Counted from the first letter of the stretch, positions 16,856 through 25,860 are shown. The stretch is 64,000 bases of DNA from Janthinobacterium sp. B9-8 (GCF_000969645.2 NZ_CP014222.1:4219740-4283739); one strand, 5' to 3'. Notes: a model not told the origin generated them from the sequence alone. Translations and numbers: made by a program.

Positions 16856-18559
16856 ATGCCTAATATCTTTTTTATGGTGTTGCGGCGCATGCGTGCGCCA
16901 ATTATTACGCTGATTCTTATTTATTCGATTGCCGTATTGGGCCTGGTACTGATTCCCGGCGTGGATGATCAGGGCAGGCCCTATCAAATGGGCTTTTTCC
17001 ACGCTTTTTATTTTATTAGTTATACCGCTACTTCGATTGGCTTTGGCGAAACACCCCATCCTTTTTCTTATTCTCAGCGCTTATGGGTTTTATGCTGCAT
17101 TTATTTATCGGTAACGGGCTGGGCTTATAATTTAGGGGCTATCTTTACTCTTTTTAATGATCAGGCTTTAAAAAAAGCAATTCAATATGCTCGTTTTAAT
17201 AATAAAGTTCGGCGTTTACGTGAGCCATTTTATTTAGTTTGCGGCTATGGGCAAACGGGGCGTTTGCTATGCAAAGTGCTGGATAGGATTAATATTCGCT
17301 TTGTGGTGATTGAATTAAGAGAAGAGCGGGTAAATCATTTGGCTTTGGCTGATTTTCAGTCCGATCCTGTTTTTTATGCGGGGGACGCTTCTAATCCTGA
17401 ATTATTAAAAATTGCCGGAATTACTCATCCTCGTTGCCGAGGCGTATTAGCTATTACTGGCGATGAAAACGTCAACCTAGCGATTGCAATGGCGGCCTTT
17501 GTTTTGCAGCCCTCGCTGGTATCGGTGTGCCGATGCAAAAATAAGGCCGTGGCAGATAATATGCAGTCGTTTGGCGCGAATAAAGTGATCAATATGTTTA
17601 ATGCGGTGGGGCAGCGCTTTCAGATGTTGCTGCATGCACCGCATGGCTATCGTTTATGGAATTTACTTTCTGATTTTCCCGGCCAGCCAATGGCCGCTTT
17701 AGTGCGCCCGCCCTGTGGCCATTGGGTGGTGGTGGGTTATGGGCGCTTTGGTATATCAATGCGGGCCGCGCTGCTAAAAGAAGGCGCTAGCGTGACGGTG
17801 ATTGATCCGGAGCCGCAGCCTGATTTATTGCCCGGGCAATTTGTAGAGGCGCTTGGCGTGAATGCCGATTCATTAATTGCCGCAGGCATCGAGCACGCCT
17901 CGGGGCTTTTGGTTTGCCATGATCATGATATTAATAATCTATCTGCGCTGGCAACGGCCAGAGCCATTAATCCCAAACTGTTTATTGTGGCAAGGCAGAA
18001 TTTGCGTGATAACCATTTATTATTTGAAGCATTTAAGCCTGATATCACATCGATTCGTAGCGAGATTGTGGCGCATGAATGTTTACGTGCTATAGAAACG
18101 CCATTATTGGCGCAGTTTTTAGATTTAATAAAAGAAGAAGACGAGGCCTGGGCGAAGGCCTTATTCGATCAGTTGGCTTCGTTATGTGATAACAAAGTGC
18201 CAGAGATCTGGAGCATTACACTGGATGCTAAAAATACTGCTGCTGTGCATGCCTTTTTAGCCAATCCTTCGCCGCCTTTACGCCTTGCTCACTGGATTAA
18301 TAACCCCTTCGATCATGGCTATAAATTGCAATGCCTGCCGCTGCTGCGCGTGCATGGCGATGAGCTGCAAGCATGGCCCTCCCTGGATACGCCGCTAACT
18401 TTTGGCGATCAGCTGCTGTTTGCCGGTAATCGCGAAGCACAAAGCGCGCATCAAGCTATGCAAGAAGCCACGCACCTGCTGGATTTTGCCCGCACCGGCA
18501 AAATCGAACCGCAAAGCTGGGTGTTTCGTAAATTGGCGGATTGGCAGCAGGGGAAGTAA
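16856..18559 (+). CDS. Potassium channel with two RCK (TrkA-N) domains
   Basis: The 567-residue protein has two membrane helices (about residues 12-35 and 80-105) around a pore loop with the filter TSIGFGE. This is a variant of the canonical TVGYGD. Two NAD-binding RCK domains follow: one opening with VCGYGQTGRLLCKVL (about residue 125), and one opening with VVVGYGRFGISM (about residue 292). A tetramer in the inner membrane gated by nucleotide or ion binding is expected. The ATG at 16856 follows 4 nt after the upstream small membrane gene. Whether the TxGFGE filter is selective for K+ is not certain. Confidence 0.85.
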   Translation: MPNIFFMVLRRMRAPIITLILIYSIAVLGLVLIPGVDDQGRPYQMGFFHAFYFISYTATSIGFGETPHPFSYSQRLWVLCCIYLSVTGWAYNLGAIFTLFNDQALKKAIQYARFNNKVRRLREPFYLVCGYGQTGRLLCKVLDRINIRFVVIELREERVNHLALADFQSDPVFYAGDASNPELLKIAGITHPRCRGVLAITGDENVNLAIAMAAFVLQPSLVSVCRCKNKAVADNMQSFGANKVINMFNAVGQRFQMLLHAPHGYRLWNLLSDFPGQPMAALVRPPCGHWVVVGYGRFGISMRAALLKEGASVTVIDPEPQPDLLPGQFVEALGVNADSLIAAGIEHASGLLVCHDHDINNLSALATARAINPKLFIVARQNLRDNHLLFEAFKPDITSIRSEIVAHECLRAIETPLLAQFLDLIKEEDEAWAKALFDQLASLCDNKVPEIWSITLDAKNTAAVHAFLANPSPPLRLAHWINNPFDHGYKLQCLPLLRVHGDELQAWPSLDTPLTFGDQLLFAGNREAQSAHQAMQEATHLLDFARTGKIEPQSWVFRKLADWQQGK

Positions 18560-18805
18560 ACCCAAGTCTTGAACCACGGAGGGCACGGAGGTTCACGGAG
18601 AAAACCTTCTTTGTGAGGTAATACTTAACAGGGCAAAGCTTTTTTTATAGGGTATGCAAGTCGTTTTTCTTGCGCACCGCCTTTGGCGCATAATAACGGC
18701 GTCGTTGTGCGCCCTATGAAACTTAACGCCTAAGTCGTTTTTCTCCGTGAAACTCCGTGCTCTCTGTGGCCTCCGTGGTTCAAGGTCTGGGTTTGTCACG
18801 TCACA
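18559..18805. repeat. Short intergenic repeats in inverted pair after the channel gene and yaaA
   Basis: A copy of the CACGGAGG-type repeat starts at the channel's stop codon (about 18559-18600). A second, inverted copy at about 18735-18792 ends 14 nt from the yaaA stop. Between them, about 18643-18720, lies an element (TTGGCGCA ... CGTCGTTGT ... CCCTAT) whose relative is found again at about 22938-22990. Confidence 0.8.
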
Positions 18806-19570
18806 TCAATCAGCCAACTGCCGTCTAAACACCCAACTCACGCCATTAGATGCATCTGCGTCAAATGCATAGCCTTCCGCATTAAACGCTTTTAAATCGC
18901 TAGCCTGAGTGATGTTGTGCTCTGCCGCCCAGCGCACCATTAGGCCTCGTGCGCGTTTGGCGTAGAAGCTGATGATTTTGTATTTGCCGTTTTTCCAGTC
19001 TTCAAATACCGGCGTAATCAGCGGGCAATTTAATAGCTTTGGTTTGACTGATTTAAAGTATTCGGTTGAGGCTAAATTTACGACGACTTTGGGTTCTATC
19101 GCGTTAATCGCTGCCGTAATGGTTTCGCCCCAGAAAGCGTAGAGATTATTCCCCGCTGCATTGGGCAGAGATGTTCCCATTTCCAGGCGATAGGGCTGTA
19201 TCAAATCCAGCGGGCGCAGCAGGCCGTAAAGGCCGGATAGGATGCGCAGATGTTGGCTGATATAGCTTAATTCTTGCGGCGTCATTTGCCCTGCCTTCAG
19301 CCCCTCGTACACATCGCCCATAAAAGCCAGCACGGCCTGCTTGGCGTTATCTGGTGTGAAATCAGGATGCCAGGCTTGGTAACGGCCTACATTCAGCACC
19401 GCCAGCGGATCGGATAACTTCATCAGGCTGGCAATTTGCGCAGGCGTTTGCTGCTTGAGTAAAGCAATCAGCTTGGCAGAATGATCCAGAAAATCAGGTC
19501 GGCTGAATTCTTTGGTAATGGGAGCAGTGGTGTAATCCAGCGTTTTGGCTGGAGAGAGCAGCATAAGCAT
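18806..19570 (-). CDS. yaaA: Peroxide stress resistance protein YaaA
   Basis: YaaA family (DUF328) proteins lower free iron and DNA damage during hydrogen peroxide stress and have a fold with DNA-binding character. The start MLMLLSPAKTLDY and the segments LSGLYGLLRPLDLIQPYRLEM and KIISFYAKRARGLM (given in part) are family hallmarks. The frame runs 29 codons further upstream, but the conserved start is the ATG at 19570, giving 254 residues as in other YaaA. The Shine-Dalgarno site is weak. No operon partner is evident. Confidence 0.92.
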   Translation of the reverse strand: MLMLLSPAKTLDYTTAPITKEFSRPDFLDHSAKLIALLKQQTPAQIASLMKLSDPLAVLNVGRYQAWHPDFTPDNAKQAVLAFMGDVYEGLKAGQMTPQELSYISQHLRILSGLYGLLRPLDLIQPYRLEMGTSLPNAAGNNLYAFWGETITAAINAIEPKVVVNLASTEYFKSVKPKLLNCPLITPVFEDWKNGKYKIISFYAKRARGLMVRWAAEHNITQASDLKAFNAEGYAFDADASNGVSWVFRRQLAD

Positions 19571-19836
19571 GGCGGACTTTGAGTGCGGGATGATTGTTGA
19601 AGAAGCGAAAAGCAAAAGATCTGTAGACACAGAGATCGGTGAGAACACAGAGCACACAGAGAAAAGCTGAGTAAAACCTTAACAAACCCAAATCTTGAAT
19701 CACAGAGAACACTTTGGCCCCAGAGTTACACGGAGAAAACCAAGAGGAAGAGGCTGTAAAGCTTTAACTCGTTCTTATGTTTTCTCAGTGTTCTGCTTTT
19801 AAACTCCGTGTTCTCTGTGTCTACAGATTTTAGGTT
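19571..19836. repeat. Repeat-rich gap between yaaA and the response regulator
   Basis: Repeats of the ACACGGAG/ACACAGAG type occur at about 19612-19735 and 19785-19833. Two outward copies of a GATCTGTAGACACAGAG-like motif face each other, so the gap could fold back on itself. The same motif pair occurs downstream of glyS. The yaaA promoter must also lie here or within the repeat. Confidence 0.7.
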
Positions 19837-20451
19837 TTAAGGCTCTACCCCGGACCCGCGCAGCAGGGCGGCGAGTTCCATGGCGGTTTTGACTTGCATC
19901 TTTTCTAAAATCCGTGCGCGGTGAACTTCGACGGTTTTCATTGAGATCGATAAATCATCAGCAATTTGTTTGTTTAAACGGCCGGTCAGTATCAGCTTCA
20001 TCACTTCGCGCTCGCGCGGGGTGAGGGTGCCTAGGCGTTTGGTGATTTGTTGTTTTACTTGCCAAACACCACGCTTGGTTGCGTCGTTGACAAGGCAGCG
20101 CTCAACTAGATCAACGATATCGTTATCGTTAAATGGTTTTTCAACGAAATCGGTAGCGCCTTGTTTTAAAGCGCCCACTGCCATGGGTACATCGCCGTGG
20201 CCAGTTAAAAACACCACGGGTGGGCAATAAGGATGCTCTTTGATTCGATCAAATAGCTCTAAGCCGCCCATGCCGGGCATGCGCACGTCGAGCAGTAAAC
20301 AGCCGTAACGCTCGGGTGTGTAATCGGCTAGCAGCGCTTCTGCGCTGGCATAGCTGTCAGCACGGTGATTGCGAGTAGAAAAGAGCCATACGAGGGCATC
20401 GCGAATGGCGTCATCGTCATCAACGATTGCAATGCGGCGATCAGGGTTCAT
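19837..20451 (-). CDS. FixJ/DctR-type response regulator
   Basis: The 204-residue cytoplasmic regulator has a receiver domain (about 1-120) with the acidic pocket VDDDD, phosphorylation site in LLLDVRMPGM, and the lysine in VEKPF. A LuxR-type DNA-binding domain follows (LTPREREVMKLILTGRLNKQ, then SMKTVEVHRARI). It belongs with the PAS histidine kinase just upstream, in the FixLJ/DctSR/TtrRS style; the signal is not known. AGAGGA precedes the ATG. A 58-bp copy of its first codons is repeated 116 bp upstream, at the end of the kinase gene. Confidence 0.9.
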   Translation of the reverse strand: MNPDRRIAIVDDDDAIRDALVWLFSTRNHRADSYASAEALLADYTPERYGCLLLDVRMPGMGGLELFDRIKEHPYCPPVVFLTGHGDVPMAVGALKQGATDFVEKPFNDNDIVDLVERCLVNDATKRGVWQVKQQITKRLGTLTPREREVMKLILTGRLNKQIADDLSISMKTVEVHRARILEKMQVKTAMELAALLRGSGVEP

Positions 20452-20568
20452 TTGTGTGGATTTCCTCTGAGGGGGACCGGTTAGCTAAGGATAGAAAAAA
20501 GCGCTGACAAGGCATCGCGAATGGCGTCATCGTCATCAACGATTGCAATGCGGCGATCAGGGTTCATT
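20395..20568. repeat. Tandem duplication at the kinase/regulator junction
   Basis: 20395-20452 and 20511-20568 are identical over 58 bp, offset by 116 bp. The flanks that follow (20453 onwards and 20569 onwards) still share a TTTCCTC...CGGT pattern, so the original duplicated unit probably spanned the 3' end of the kinase gene and the 5' end of the regulator gene, with one half now diverged. Confidence 0.9.
20481..20567 (-). pseudogene. Truncated receiver fragment (28 codons) from the duplication
   Basis: The upstream copy of the duplication opens with an ATG at 20567 and reads MNPDRRIAIVDDDDAIRDA, as in the regulator, then runs into LSALFSILS and a TAA. It overlaps the last codons of the kinase gene in a different frame. 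It would be a 28-residue stub with the acidic pocket but no phosphorylation site. It is more likely a relic than a working peptide. Confidence 0.65.
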
Positions 20569-22803
20569 AGCCTGGGTTTCCTCGGAAAACGGTACGGTGA
20601 AGATAAAGCGGCAACCGCCGCTAGGATTGTTTTCTGCCCAAAGACGGCCTTGGTGATACTCGATAATAGAGCGGCAAATATTTAGCCCCATTCCCATGCC
20701 AGTGTCTTTGGTGGTGTAAAACGGTTTAAACAATTGTTCCATTTGTTCGGGACTAATACCAGTGCCGCGATCCGCAATGATAACTTGTAAGTAATCATGC
20801 TCTCTACTGAGCATAATGGCCAGAGTACGCTGCGATGCGGGCGTATCGTTCATGGCTTCCATCGCATTACGGATTAAATTGAATAATACCTGTTCCAGCA
20901 TAATAGGATCGACATATAAAGGCGGTAAATCGCTGGGCTCAGAAATACTGATTTCTACGCCACGCCGCACCGCCTCGTGCGATTGCAAATCCAGCACGGT
21001 ATCAAGTAAGCCGGTAATGGTGCAGCGGCGGCGATGCGGTGCTCGGCGCTGCACAAATTCACGGATACCGCGAATAATCTGCCCGGCGCGTCTGGCCTGC
21101 TCGCCCATTTTTTCGATGGCTTGCGATAGCTGCTGCAAATTAGGGGTGGGATTAGCCAAAATATTGCGGCAACCCGATGCATAACTGGCAATCGCGCCCA
21201 AGGGCTGGTTTAGCTCGTGCGCAAGGCTGGAGGCCATTTCGCCCATCGAGATCAGCCGGCTGGTTTGTTGTAGTTTTTCGTTTTGCAGGCGCTCGCGCTC
21301 GGCGGCTAATTTAAGTGCAGTGATATCGGTGGCGACTTCCAGCCAGACATCCGAATCATCTACCCATAGATTGTGGCGGCTTTTGATCTGAAACCAGCGT
21401 TTTTTGATCGGGTCATACCATTCTGAATCGATCGGTGTATCAAAGCGGCGGGCACTAAATGGCACGATGCAGCAGCGGCCACGCCAATCGGGCAGATTAA
21501 ATGAGCGATCAAACTGGCGGTTGCTCATCAGTAGCTCGCCGCTATCGGCGTCACTCACGGCAACTGCGGTATCTAGGCCATCGAGCACGGTTACAAAGCG
21601 CTGGTGCGAGGCTTGCAGCACCTCGCGTTCACGTTTTAGCTCGGTAATATCGTAGAGCGAGCCCATCCAGCCAATATGCCGCCCCGCGCCATCAATCAGG
21701 CTAGAGCCATGCAGGCTCACATCAAAGCGCTCACCATTTTTACGCATAAAGCGTACGGCCTGGCCGTTAGGATCGGCTCTGCCCTGACGAATAGCATCAA
21801 AAGCTGCTTGGCAGCGCTCTAGTTCTTCTGGTGGCCAGTAGGGTAGTGGTGGTTGCTGGCCGAGTAGTTCGTCGGCGCTAAAGCCGGTCATCTCACAAAA
21901 TGCACGGTTTACATAGATGAGCCGACCATCCTTATCCATCGCTCGCATGCCGCTGACTAGCGAGTCTTCCATCGCTTGGCGCAACGCGGTTTCGGCGCGT
22001 AATTGCATTTCTGCCTGAGAGCGAACACGCATCACGCGGTGCAAGAGCGCGGTAGAGGCCAGCATGCCTATGGCTAAAAAGAGTAGCACCCAAGGCAGCG
22101 ATTCGGTCAGCCGGTGGCGGGGCACATGGTAAAGCTCCGCTTGCAGCGATAAGCCCAAAGGCGGGGTATCGAGTGCAATGCGCGTGCTTAGGCCGCTTGG
22201 ATCGAGCTGCCGGCTGGATTTGGCTGCTAGCGTTACATAGTTATGGTTAAGCAGTAACACCTGATAGCGCTGAGCAATCCACCAAGGCACTTGCTGCTGC
22301 AAGAGCCGCTCAAAAGAGAAGGTGGCAATCACAAAATTTTGCCCGTCTGCACTTGGCACGGCATATTGCGCCAAAGGCGGCTGGCCGGGCTTGGTGTGCA
22401 GCGTGCTCCAGCCGCTTTCGCCATTAAAAGGTATTATTTTTTGCTGCGGAGCGGCCCACCATACTTTGAAATCATTCTGGTTTCTAACCACCAGACTGAC
22501 GATTTCCGGGCTGTTTTGAATCAAGGAGAAAGCACGCGCCTGAAACAGGGCGGATTGCTGGTTGTAATTTGAAACGGCCAAAGCATTAATGGCATCGGTA
22601 TTCGCGGTGATTTGTTGTTGAATCGCTTGCTTTTGCCAGAGCACATCTTGTTCCAGCTGATTGCTGCGCTGCTTTTGGTCTTCATCTGAAGTCAGCAGCA
22701 GCCAGCTGGCAAAAGCAAGGGTAAATAGCGCTGCAATTAAGCCTGGCAGAAGTTGCAGCCAGCGGCTGATGCGGGGCGAGAAGGTGATAGAGTGCAGAGT
22801 CAA
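20557..22803 (-). CDS. PAS-domain sensor histidine kinase (DctS/FixL-like)
   Basis: This membrane sensor of about 748 residues has a TM helix at about 14-37, a periplasmic domain of about 190 residues, a second TM helix at about 237-257 (WVLLFLAIGMLASTALL), two PAS domains (about 285-400 and 405-510), a HisKA box with SLAHELNQPLGAIASYA, and a HATPase with NLIRNAMEAM and GTGISPEQ. The histidine-box type matches FixL/DctS kinases that pair with FixJ-like regulators, as here. The start is a TTG at 22803 with a poor Shine-Dalgarno site, so the N-terminus is uncertain. Its last codons lie in the duplicated segment. Confidence 0.88.
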   Translation of the reverse strand: MTLHSITFSPRISRWLQLLPGLIAALFTLAFASWLLLTSDEDQKQRSNQLEQDVLWQKQAIQQQITANTDAINALAVSNYNQQSALFQARAFSLIQNSPEIVSLVVRNQNDFKVWWAAPQQKIIPFNGESGWSTLHTKPGQPPLAQYAVPSADGQNFVIATFSFERLLQQQVPWWIAQRYQVLLLNHNYVTLAAKSSRQLDPSGLSTRIALDTPPLGLSLQAELYHVPRHRLTESLPWVLLFLAIGMLASTALLHRVMRVRSQAEMQLRAETALRQAMEDSLVSGMRAMDKDGRLIYVNRAFCEMTGFSADELLGQQPPLPYWPPEELERCQAAFDAIRQGRADPNGQAVRFMRKNGERFDVSLHGSSLIDGAGRHIGWMGSLYDITELKREREVLQASHQRFVTVLDGLDTAVAVSDADSGELLMSNRQFDRSFNLPDWRGRCCIVPFSARRFDTPIDSEWYDPIKKRWFQIKSRHNLWVDDSDVWLEVATDITALKLAAERERLQNEKLQQTSRLISMGEMASSLAHELNQPLGAIASYASGCRNILANPTPNLQQLSQAIEKMGEQARRAGQIIRGIREFVQRRAPHRRRCTITGLLDTVLDLQSHEAVRRGVEISISEPSDLPPLYVDPIMLEQVLFNLIRNAMEAMNDTPASQRTLAIMLSREHDYLQVIIADRGTGISPEQMEQLFKPFYTTKDTGMGMGLNICRSIIEYHQGRLWAENNPSGGCRFIFTVPFSEETQANEP

Positions 22804-23202
22804 TCTGATAAGCCAAGGAGTCGACCCGAAAAGGTCGGGTAACCTAGTGAAAGGTTAATTATCCACGGATGTCAGCAATTGTCTAGGATAGCTTAGGTTT
22901 GGGGCATGATATGTGTGTGAGTTGTGTTAGCGGTGCCCCCCTATTCTTGTGCACTGCTCTTGGCGCAGAGCGACTACGTCGTTGTACACCCTATAAAGTT
23001 GCAACCTTCTATTTAAGGAGAGGGTATGAATAAACCCCGAAATGACACTTCCGTTGCGTGCCCACCGTCCGATATTGTTCAGGGAGGTTAATGTGAACCA
23101 CATCCTAAGGCTTATTCAAATACCTTAATTCAAACCCTGTTTTTCTCCTTGAAACTCTGTGTTCTCAGTGTTTCAAGGTTTGGGTTTTACTGCGCAGCTC
23201 AG
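22804..23202. repeat. Gap between kinase and ldhA: hairpin and two repeat modules
   Basis: A 6-bp hairpin (ACCCGA at 22824-22829 with TCGGGT at 22835-22840) lies in the kinase leader. At about 22938-22990 there is an element related to 18643-18720 (shared CTTGGCGCA/TTTGGCGCA and CGTCGTTGT). At about 23135-23188 a CTCCGTG-type repeat ends 15 nt from the ldhA stop. No gene is supported. Confidence 0.7.
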
Positions 23203-24195
23203 CTACTTGACCAGATTAGTCAGCGGCTCGCCTCGGGCAAAAGCGCTGACTTCGCATAGCACCGAATCGGCAATGTTTTCTAGTGCCTCGTCGGTTAAAA
23301 AGCCTTGATGCGAGGTGATCATGACATTGGGGAAGGTGGTGAGCCTTGCCAGAACGTCGTCTTCTAAGGCTGAGCCGGATAGGTCTTCAAAAAACACACC
23401 TTCTTCGTACTCGTAAACATCCAGCCCCACGCCGCCTACCTGGCCGCTTTTTAGCGCATCGAGCAGGGCACTGCTGTCGATCAGCCCGCCTCGGCTGGTA
23501 TTGATAATCACCGCACCTGGCTTCATGCCCGCCAGCGTATCGGCATTGATCATATGCTTGGTTTCATTGGTGAGCGGGGTATGCAGCGAGATGATATCCG
23601 ATTGCGCCAGCAGCTCTTCCAGCGAAACAAAGGTGCAGCCTAAAGCCTCTGCGCGCTCAGGGGATGGGGTGCGATCAAACGCCAGTACTTCACAGCCAAA
23701 ACCACGGGCAATTGCAATGGTGGCTGCGCCAATTTTACCTGCGCCAACGATGCCAAAAGTGCGGCCATGGAGGTTAAAGCCGACCAAGCCATCCAGCGAG
23801 AAATTGCCTTCGCGAATTCGGTTATAAGCGCGGTGTGTTTTGCGGGTGAGGGTGAGCAGCAGGGCAAAAACGTGCTCTGCCACAGCTTCGGGGGAATAAG
23901 CCGGTACGCGCGTTACACTGATGCCATGTTTTGCTGCGGCGGCTAAATCGACGCCATTAAAACCTGCGCAGCGTAGTGCAACTAGCTTCACGCCTAGTTT
24001 GGCAAGTTGTGCCAAGGTGGGGGCGTCGACTCGGTCATTTACAAAGGGGCAGACCACTTCGAAGCCAGACGCCAGTGCTGCGGTCTGGATATTTAAGCGG
24101 TCTTCAAAAAATACCAGCTCATGGCCATGCCGGGCATTGGCTTGGCTAAGAGTGGCTCGGTCGTATCGTTTGCTATCAAAAACGGCAATGCGCAT
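23203..24195 (-). CDS. ldhA: Fermentative D-lactate dehydrogenase
   Basis: LdhA reduces pyruvate to D-lactate with NADH in the cytoplasm. The 330 residues follow E. coli LdhA closely: RCAGFNGVDL, the Rossmann motif GIVGAGKIG, the catalytic region NTSRGGLIDSSALLDAL with GLDVYEYEEGVFFED, and the histidine in SHQGFLT. Other 2-hydroxyacid dehydrogenases share the fold, but the VYEYE-type insertion points to LdhA. No operon partner is adjacent; the RRM gene upstream is 438 bp away. Confidence 0.93.
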   Translation of the reverse strand: MRIAVFDSKRYDRATLSQANARHGHELVFFEDRLNIQTAALASGFEVVCPFVNDRVDAPTLAQLAKLGVKLVALRCAGFNGVDLAAAAKHGISVTRVPAYSPEAVAEHVFALLLTLTRKTHRAYNRIREGNFSLDGLVGFNLHGRTFGIVGAGKIGAATIAIARGFGCEVLAFDRTPSPERAEALGCTFVSLEELLAQSDIISLHTPLTNETKHMINADTLAGMKPGAVIINTSRGGLIDSSALLDALKSGQVGGVGLDVYEYEEGVFFEDLSGSALEDDVLARLTTFPNVMITSHQGFLTDEALENIADSVLCEVSAFARGEPLTNLVK

Positions 24196-24633
24196 GGGAG
24201 ACCTACTTGTTTAATAATTTTAGTGCCTTCGGCACCTTGATTTTGCTGCGAGAGTTACCGCGAAGTCTTTGTTTCGGCAAGAAATGAAGTCAAACCTATC
24301 AACTTAAGAGAATTTGTAGTTTGGGTTAGCCGTTTGCGTGCGAGCTTTACCAAGCTCAGATATATCGCGTAACCCAATCTACAAAAGCATCATGTCCCGC
24401 AGGTTTGGCTTAAGTTGATAGGTTTTACGCGTCCTACATGGAGTGCACACGCATGACATTGGCTTGATGTCTATACAGCAGTTTTATCGCAGTCCTATGC
24501 CACTCAGCGCGATCCATACCCAGATTGCCGCATTTGAAAACATTCAAACCCTGTTTTTCTCCGTGAAACTCCGTGTGTCCTGTGAGCTCCGTGGTTCAAG
24601 ATCTGGGTTTTGCTATTAGGCAATTAGCAAGGC
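24196..24633. repeat. Gap between ldhA and the RRM gene: partial long repeat, MITE-like element, short repeat
   Basis: A truncated copy of the long repeat (about 24218-24291, starting GTGCCTTCGGCAC) runs straight into the inverted-repeat element 24292-24425. A CTCCGTG-type short repeat at about 24544-24611 ends 22 nt from the RRM gene's stop. The ldhA promoter must be within or next to these repeats. No gene is supported. Confidence 0.75.
24292..24425. mobile_element. MITE-like element with 17-bp perfect terminal inverted repeats
   Basis: AAACCTATCAACTTAAG (24292-24308) is repeated in inverse orientation at 24409-24425. Inside, GTAGTTTGGGTTA and GCGTAACCCAATCTAC form a second, imperfect inverted pair. 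The 134-bp unit has no coding capacity and interrupts a copy of the long repeat. No target duplication was identified. A non-autonomous transposon or a REP-type palindrome would both fit. Confidence 0.6.
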
Positions 24634-24891
24634 TTAGTCTTCTTTAAACATATGGGTATGGCTGCTGGTCAGGTTGCGGCCTTTCCAGTGGAAGTCGGTG
24701 ATTTTGGTAGTGAGCACATCGGCAGCGGCAGCGCTGTCGGTGAGTAGCTGCACCAGAGCAAGCACGTGTTCGCTATTGCTGTCGGCGATGGTGATGTTGC
24801 CAAAATCGTGCAGGCCAATGTCATCAGTCAATAGGCTGCGTACGTCTTCAATTGTGGTTTCAGGAGGAAGGTTGCCAATTACTATTTGCAT
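24634..24891 (-). CDS. Small RNA-recognition-motif (RRM) protein
   Basis: The 85-residue product has an RRM-like start, MQIVIGNLPPETTIEDVRSLL, which is the RNP2 strand and first helix. The RNP1 strand (HVLALVQL) is degenerate and lacks the usual aromatic residues, so RNA binding is not certain. The ATG at 24891 has AAGGA 8 nt upstream; an ATG six codons earlier has none. Such single-RRM proteins occur in several bacterial groups and may act on RNA structure. The NAD(P)-binding protein gene starts 33 nt upstream of it and may be co-transcribed. Confidence 0.75.
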   Translation of the reverse strand: MQIVIGNLPPETTIEDVRSLLTDDIGLHDFGNITIADSNSEHVLALVQLLTDSAAAADVLTTKITDFHWKGRNLTSSHTHMFKED

Positions 24892-24924
24892 GGTTGTATC
24901 CTTAAACATTAAAAAAGAACGTGT

Positions 24925-25860
24925 TTAATTTCTGCTGGCAAGGCTACGTAGTTGATTGTAACGGCTCTGTTTGCCTGCCGCTAAGTAAGCTGGCGCAATG
25001 GCTTCTAGCGCGGTAGGCTGCCAGCCTAATTCTGGGGCAAAGCCTGCGGCATCAATATTATCAACTTGCAGCGAATCTAAATTGTCGTGGCTAAGCGGCG
25101 GGCTAGGCAATAAGCTCATTAAGCTAGCTTGCACCCGAGCTAAGGAGTTGGGTAAGGAAATAATTGGGCGACAAACGCCGATGGTTTGTGCTGTATAGGC
25201 GACCAGCTCTTTGAGTGTGTAAATCGTTGGGCCCACCAGGCTCAGTGTTTTGCCGATCAGCGATTTATCTTCTACACCGATGGCAAAGGCTTGCGCCACA
25301 TCTTGCACCCAAACGGGTTGAAAGCGCGTATCTGCACCAGCCAAAGGCACGAACGGAGCAATCTTAAGCAGGGAGGCAAACAGGTTGAGAAACTGGTCTT
25401 CTTTGCCAAATACCACTGATGGGCGATAAATTGTCCAGTCTAAGCGGCTGGCTTTTACACGTGCTTCGGCTTCGCCCTTGCTGCGCTGGTACATCGATGG
25501 GCCGTGAATATCCGCACCTAAAGCGCTCATATGCAGATAGCGATTTACATCTTGTGCGGTGCACGCAGCGATAATTCTTTCGGTGAGGGTGACGTGGGCT
25601 TTTTTAAAGCTTGCTTCATTGCCTTGCAAAATCCCGACCAAATTAATCACTACATCTTGCCCTGCGATCAGCCGAGTGAGCGCGGCATCATCATTGATAT
25701 CGGCACTGATCAAGTTGAGGTAGGGCAGGAGCAGCAAATCGGCGCGTTTGTTTTCTCTGTGGCGGGTAGGTAGGGTGACTTCGTGCCCTGCTTTTGTCAG
25801 CTTGGCTGCCAGTTGCTGACCAATAAATCCGCTACCACCGATTAATAAGATTTTTGACAT
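24925..25860 (-). CDS. NAD(P)H-binding, complex I NDUFA9-like reductase
   Basis: The 311-residue protein belongs to the atypical short-chain dehydrogenase group that includes the mitochondrial complex I subunit NDUFA9. The N-terminal Rossmann motif LLIGGSGFIGQQLAAKL is clear, and NLVGILQG and the YQRSKGEAEARVK active-site-like segment follow. Related proteins in bacteria take part in quinone or carotenoid chemistry; the substrate here is unknown. The ATG at 25860 was preferred over one 15 codons earlier because it directly precedes the Rossmann strand. Confidence 0.85.
   Translation of the reverse strand: MSKILLIGGSGFIGQQLAAKLTKAGHEVTLPTRHRENKRADLLLLPYLNLISADINDDAALTRLIAGQDVVINLVGILQGNEASFKKAHVTLTERIIAACTAQDVNRYLHMSALGADIHGPSMYQRSKGEAEARVKASRLDWTIYRPSVVFGKEDQFLNLFASLLKIAPFVPLAGADTRFQPVWVQDVAQAFAIGVEDKSLIGKTLSLVGPTIYTLKELVAYTAQTIGVCRPIISLPNSLARVQASLMSLLPSPPLSHDNLDSLQVDNIDAAGFAPELGWQPTALEAIAPAYLAAGKQSRYNQLRSLASRN

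Noticed and set aside
16619..17059. Minus-strand frame of 146 codons across the channel start
   Set aside because: It is antisense to two clearly coding membrane genes.
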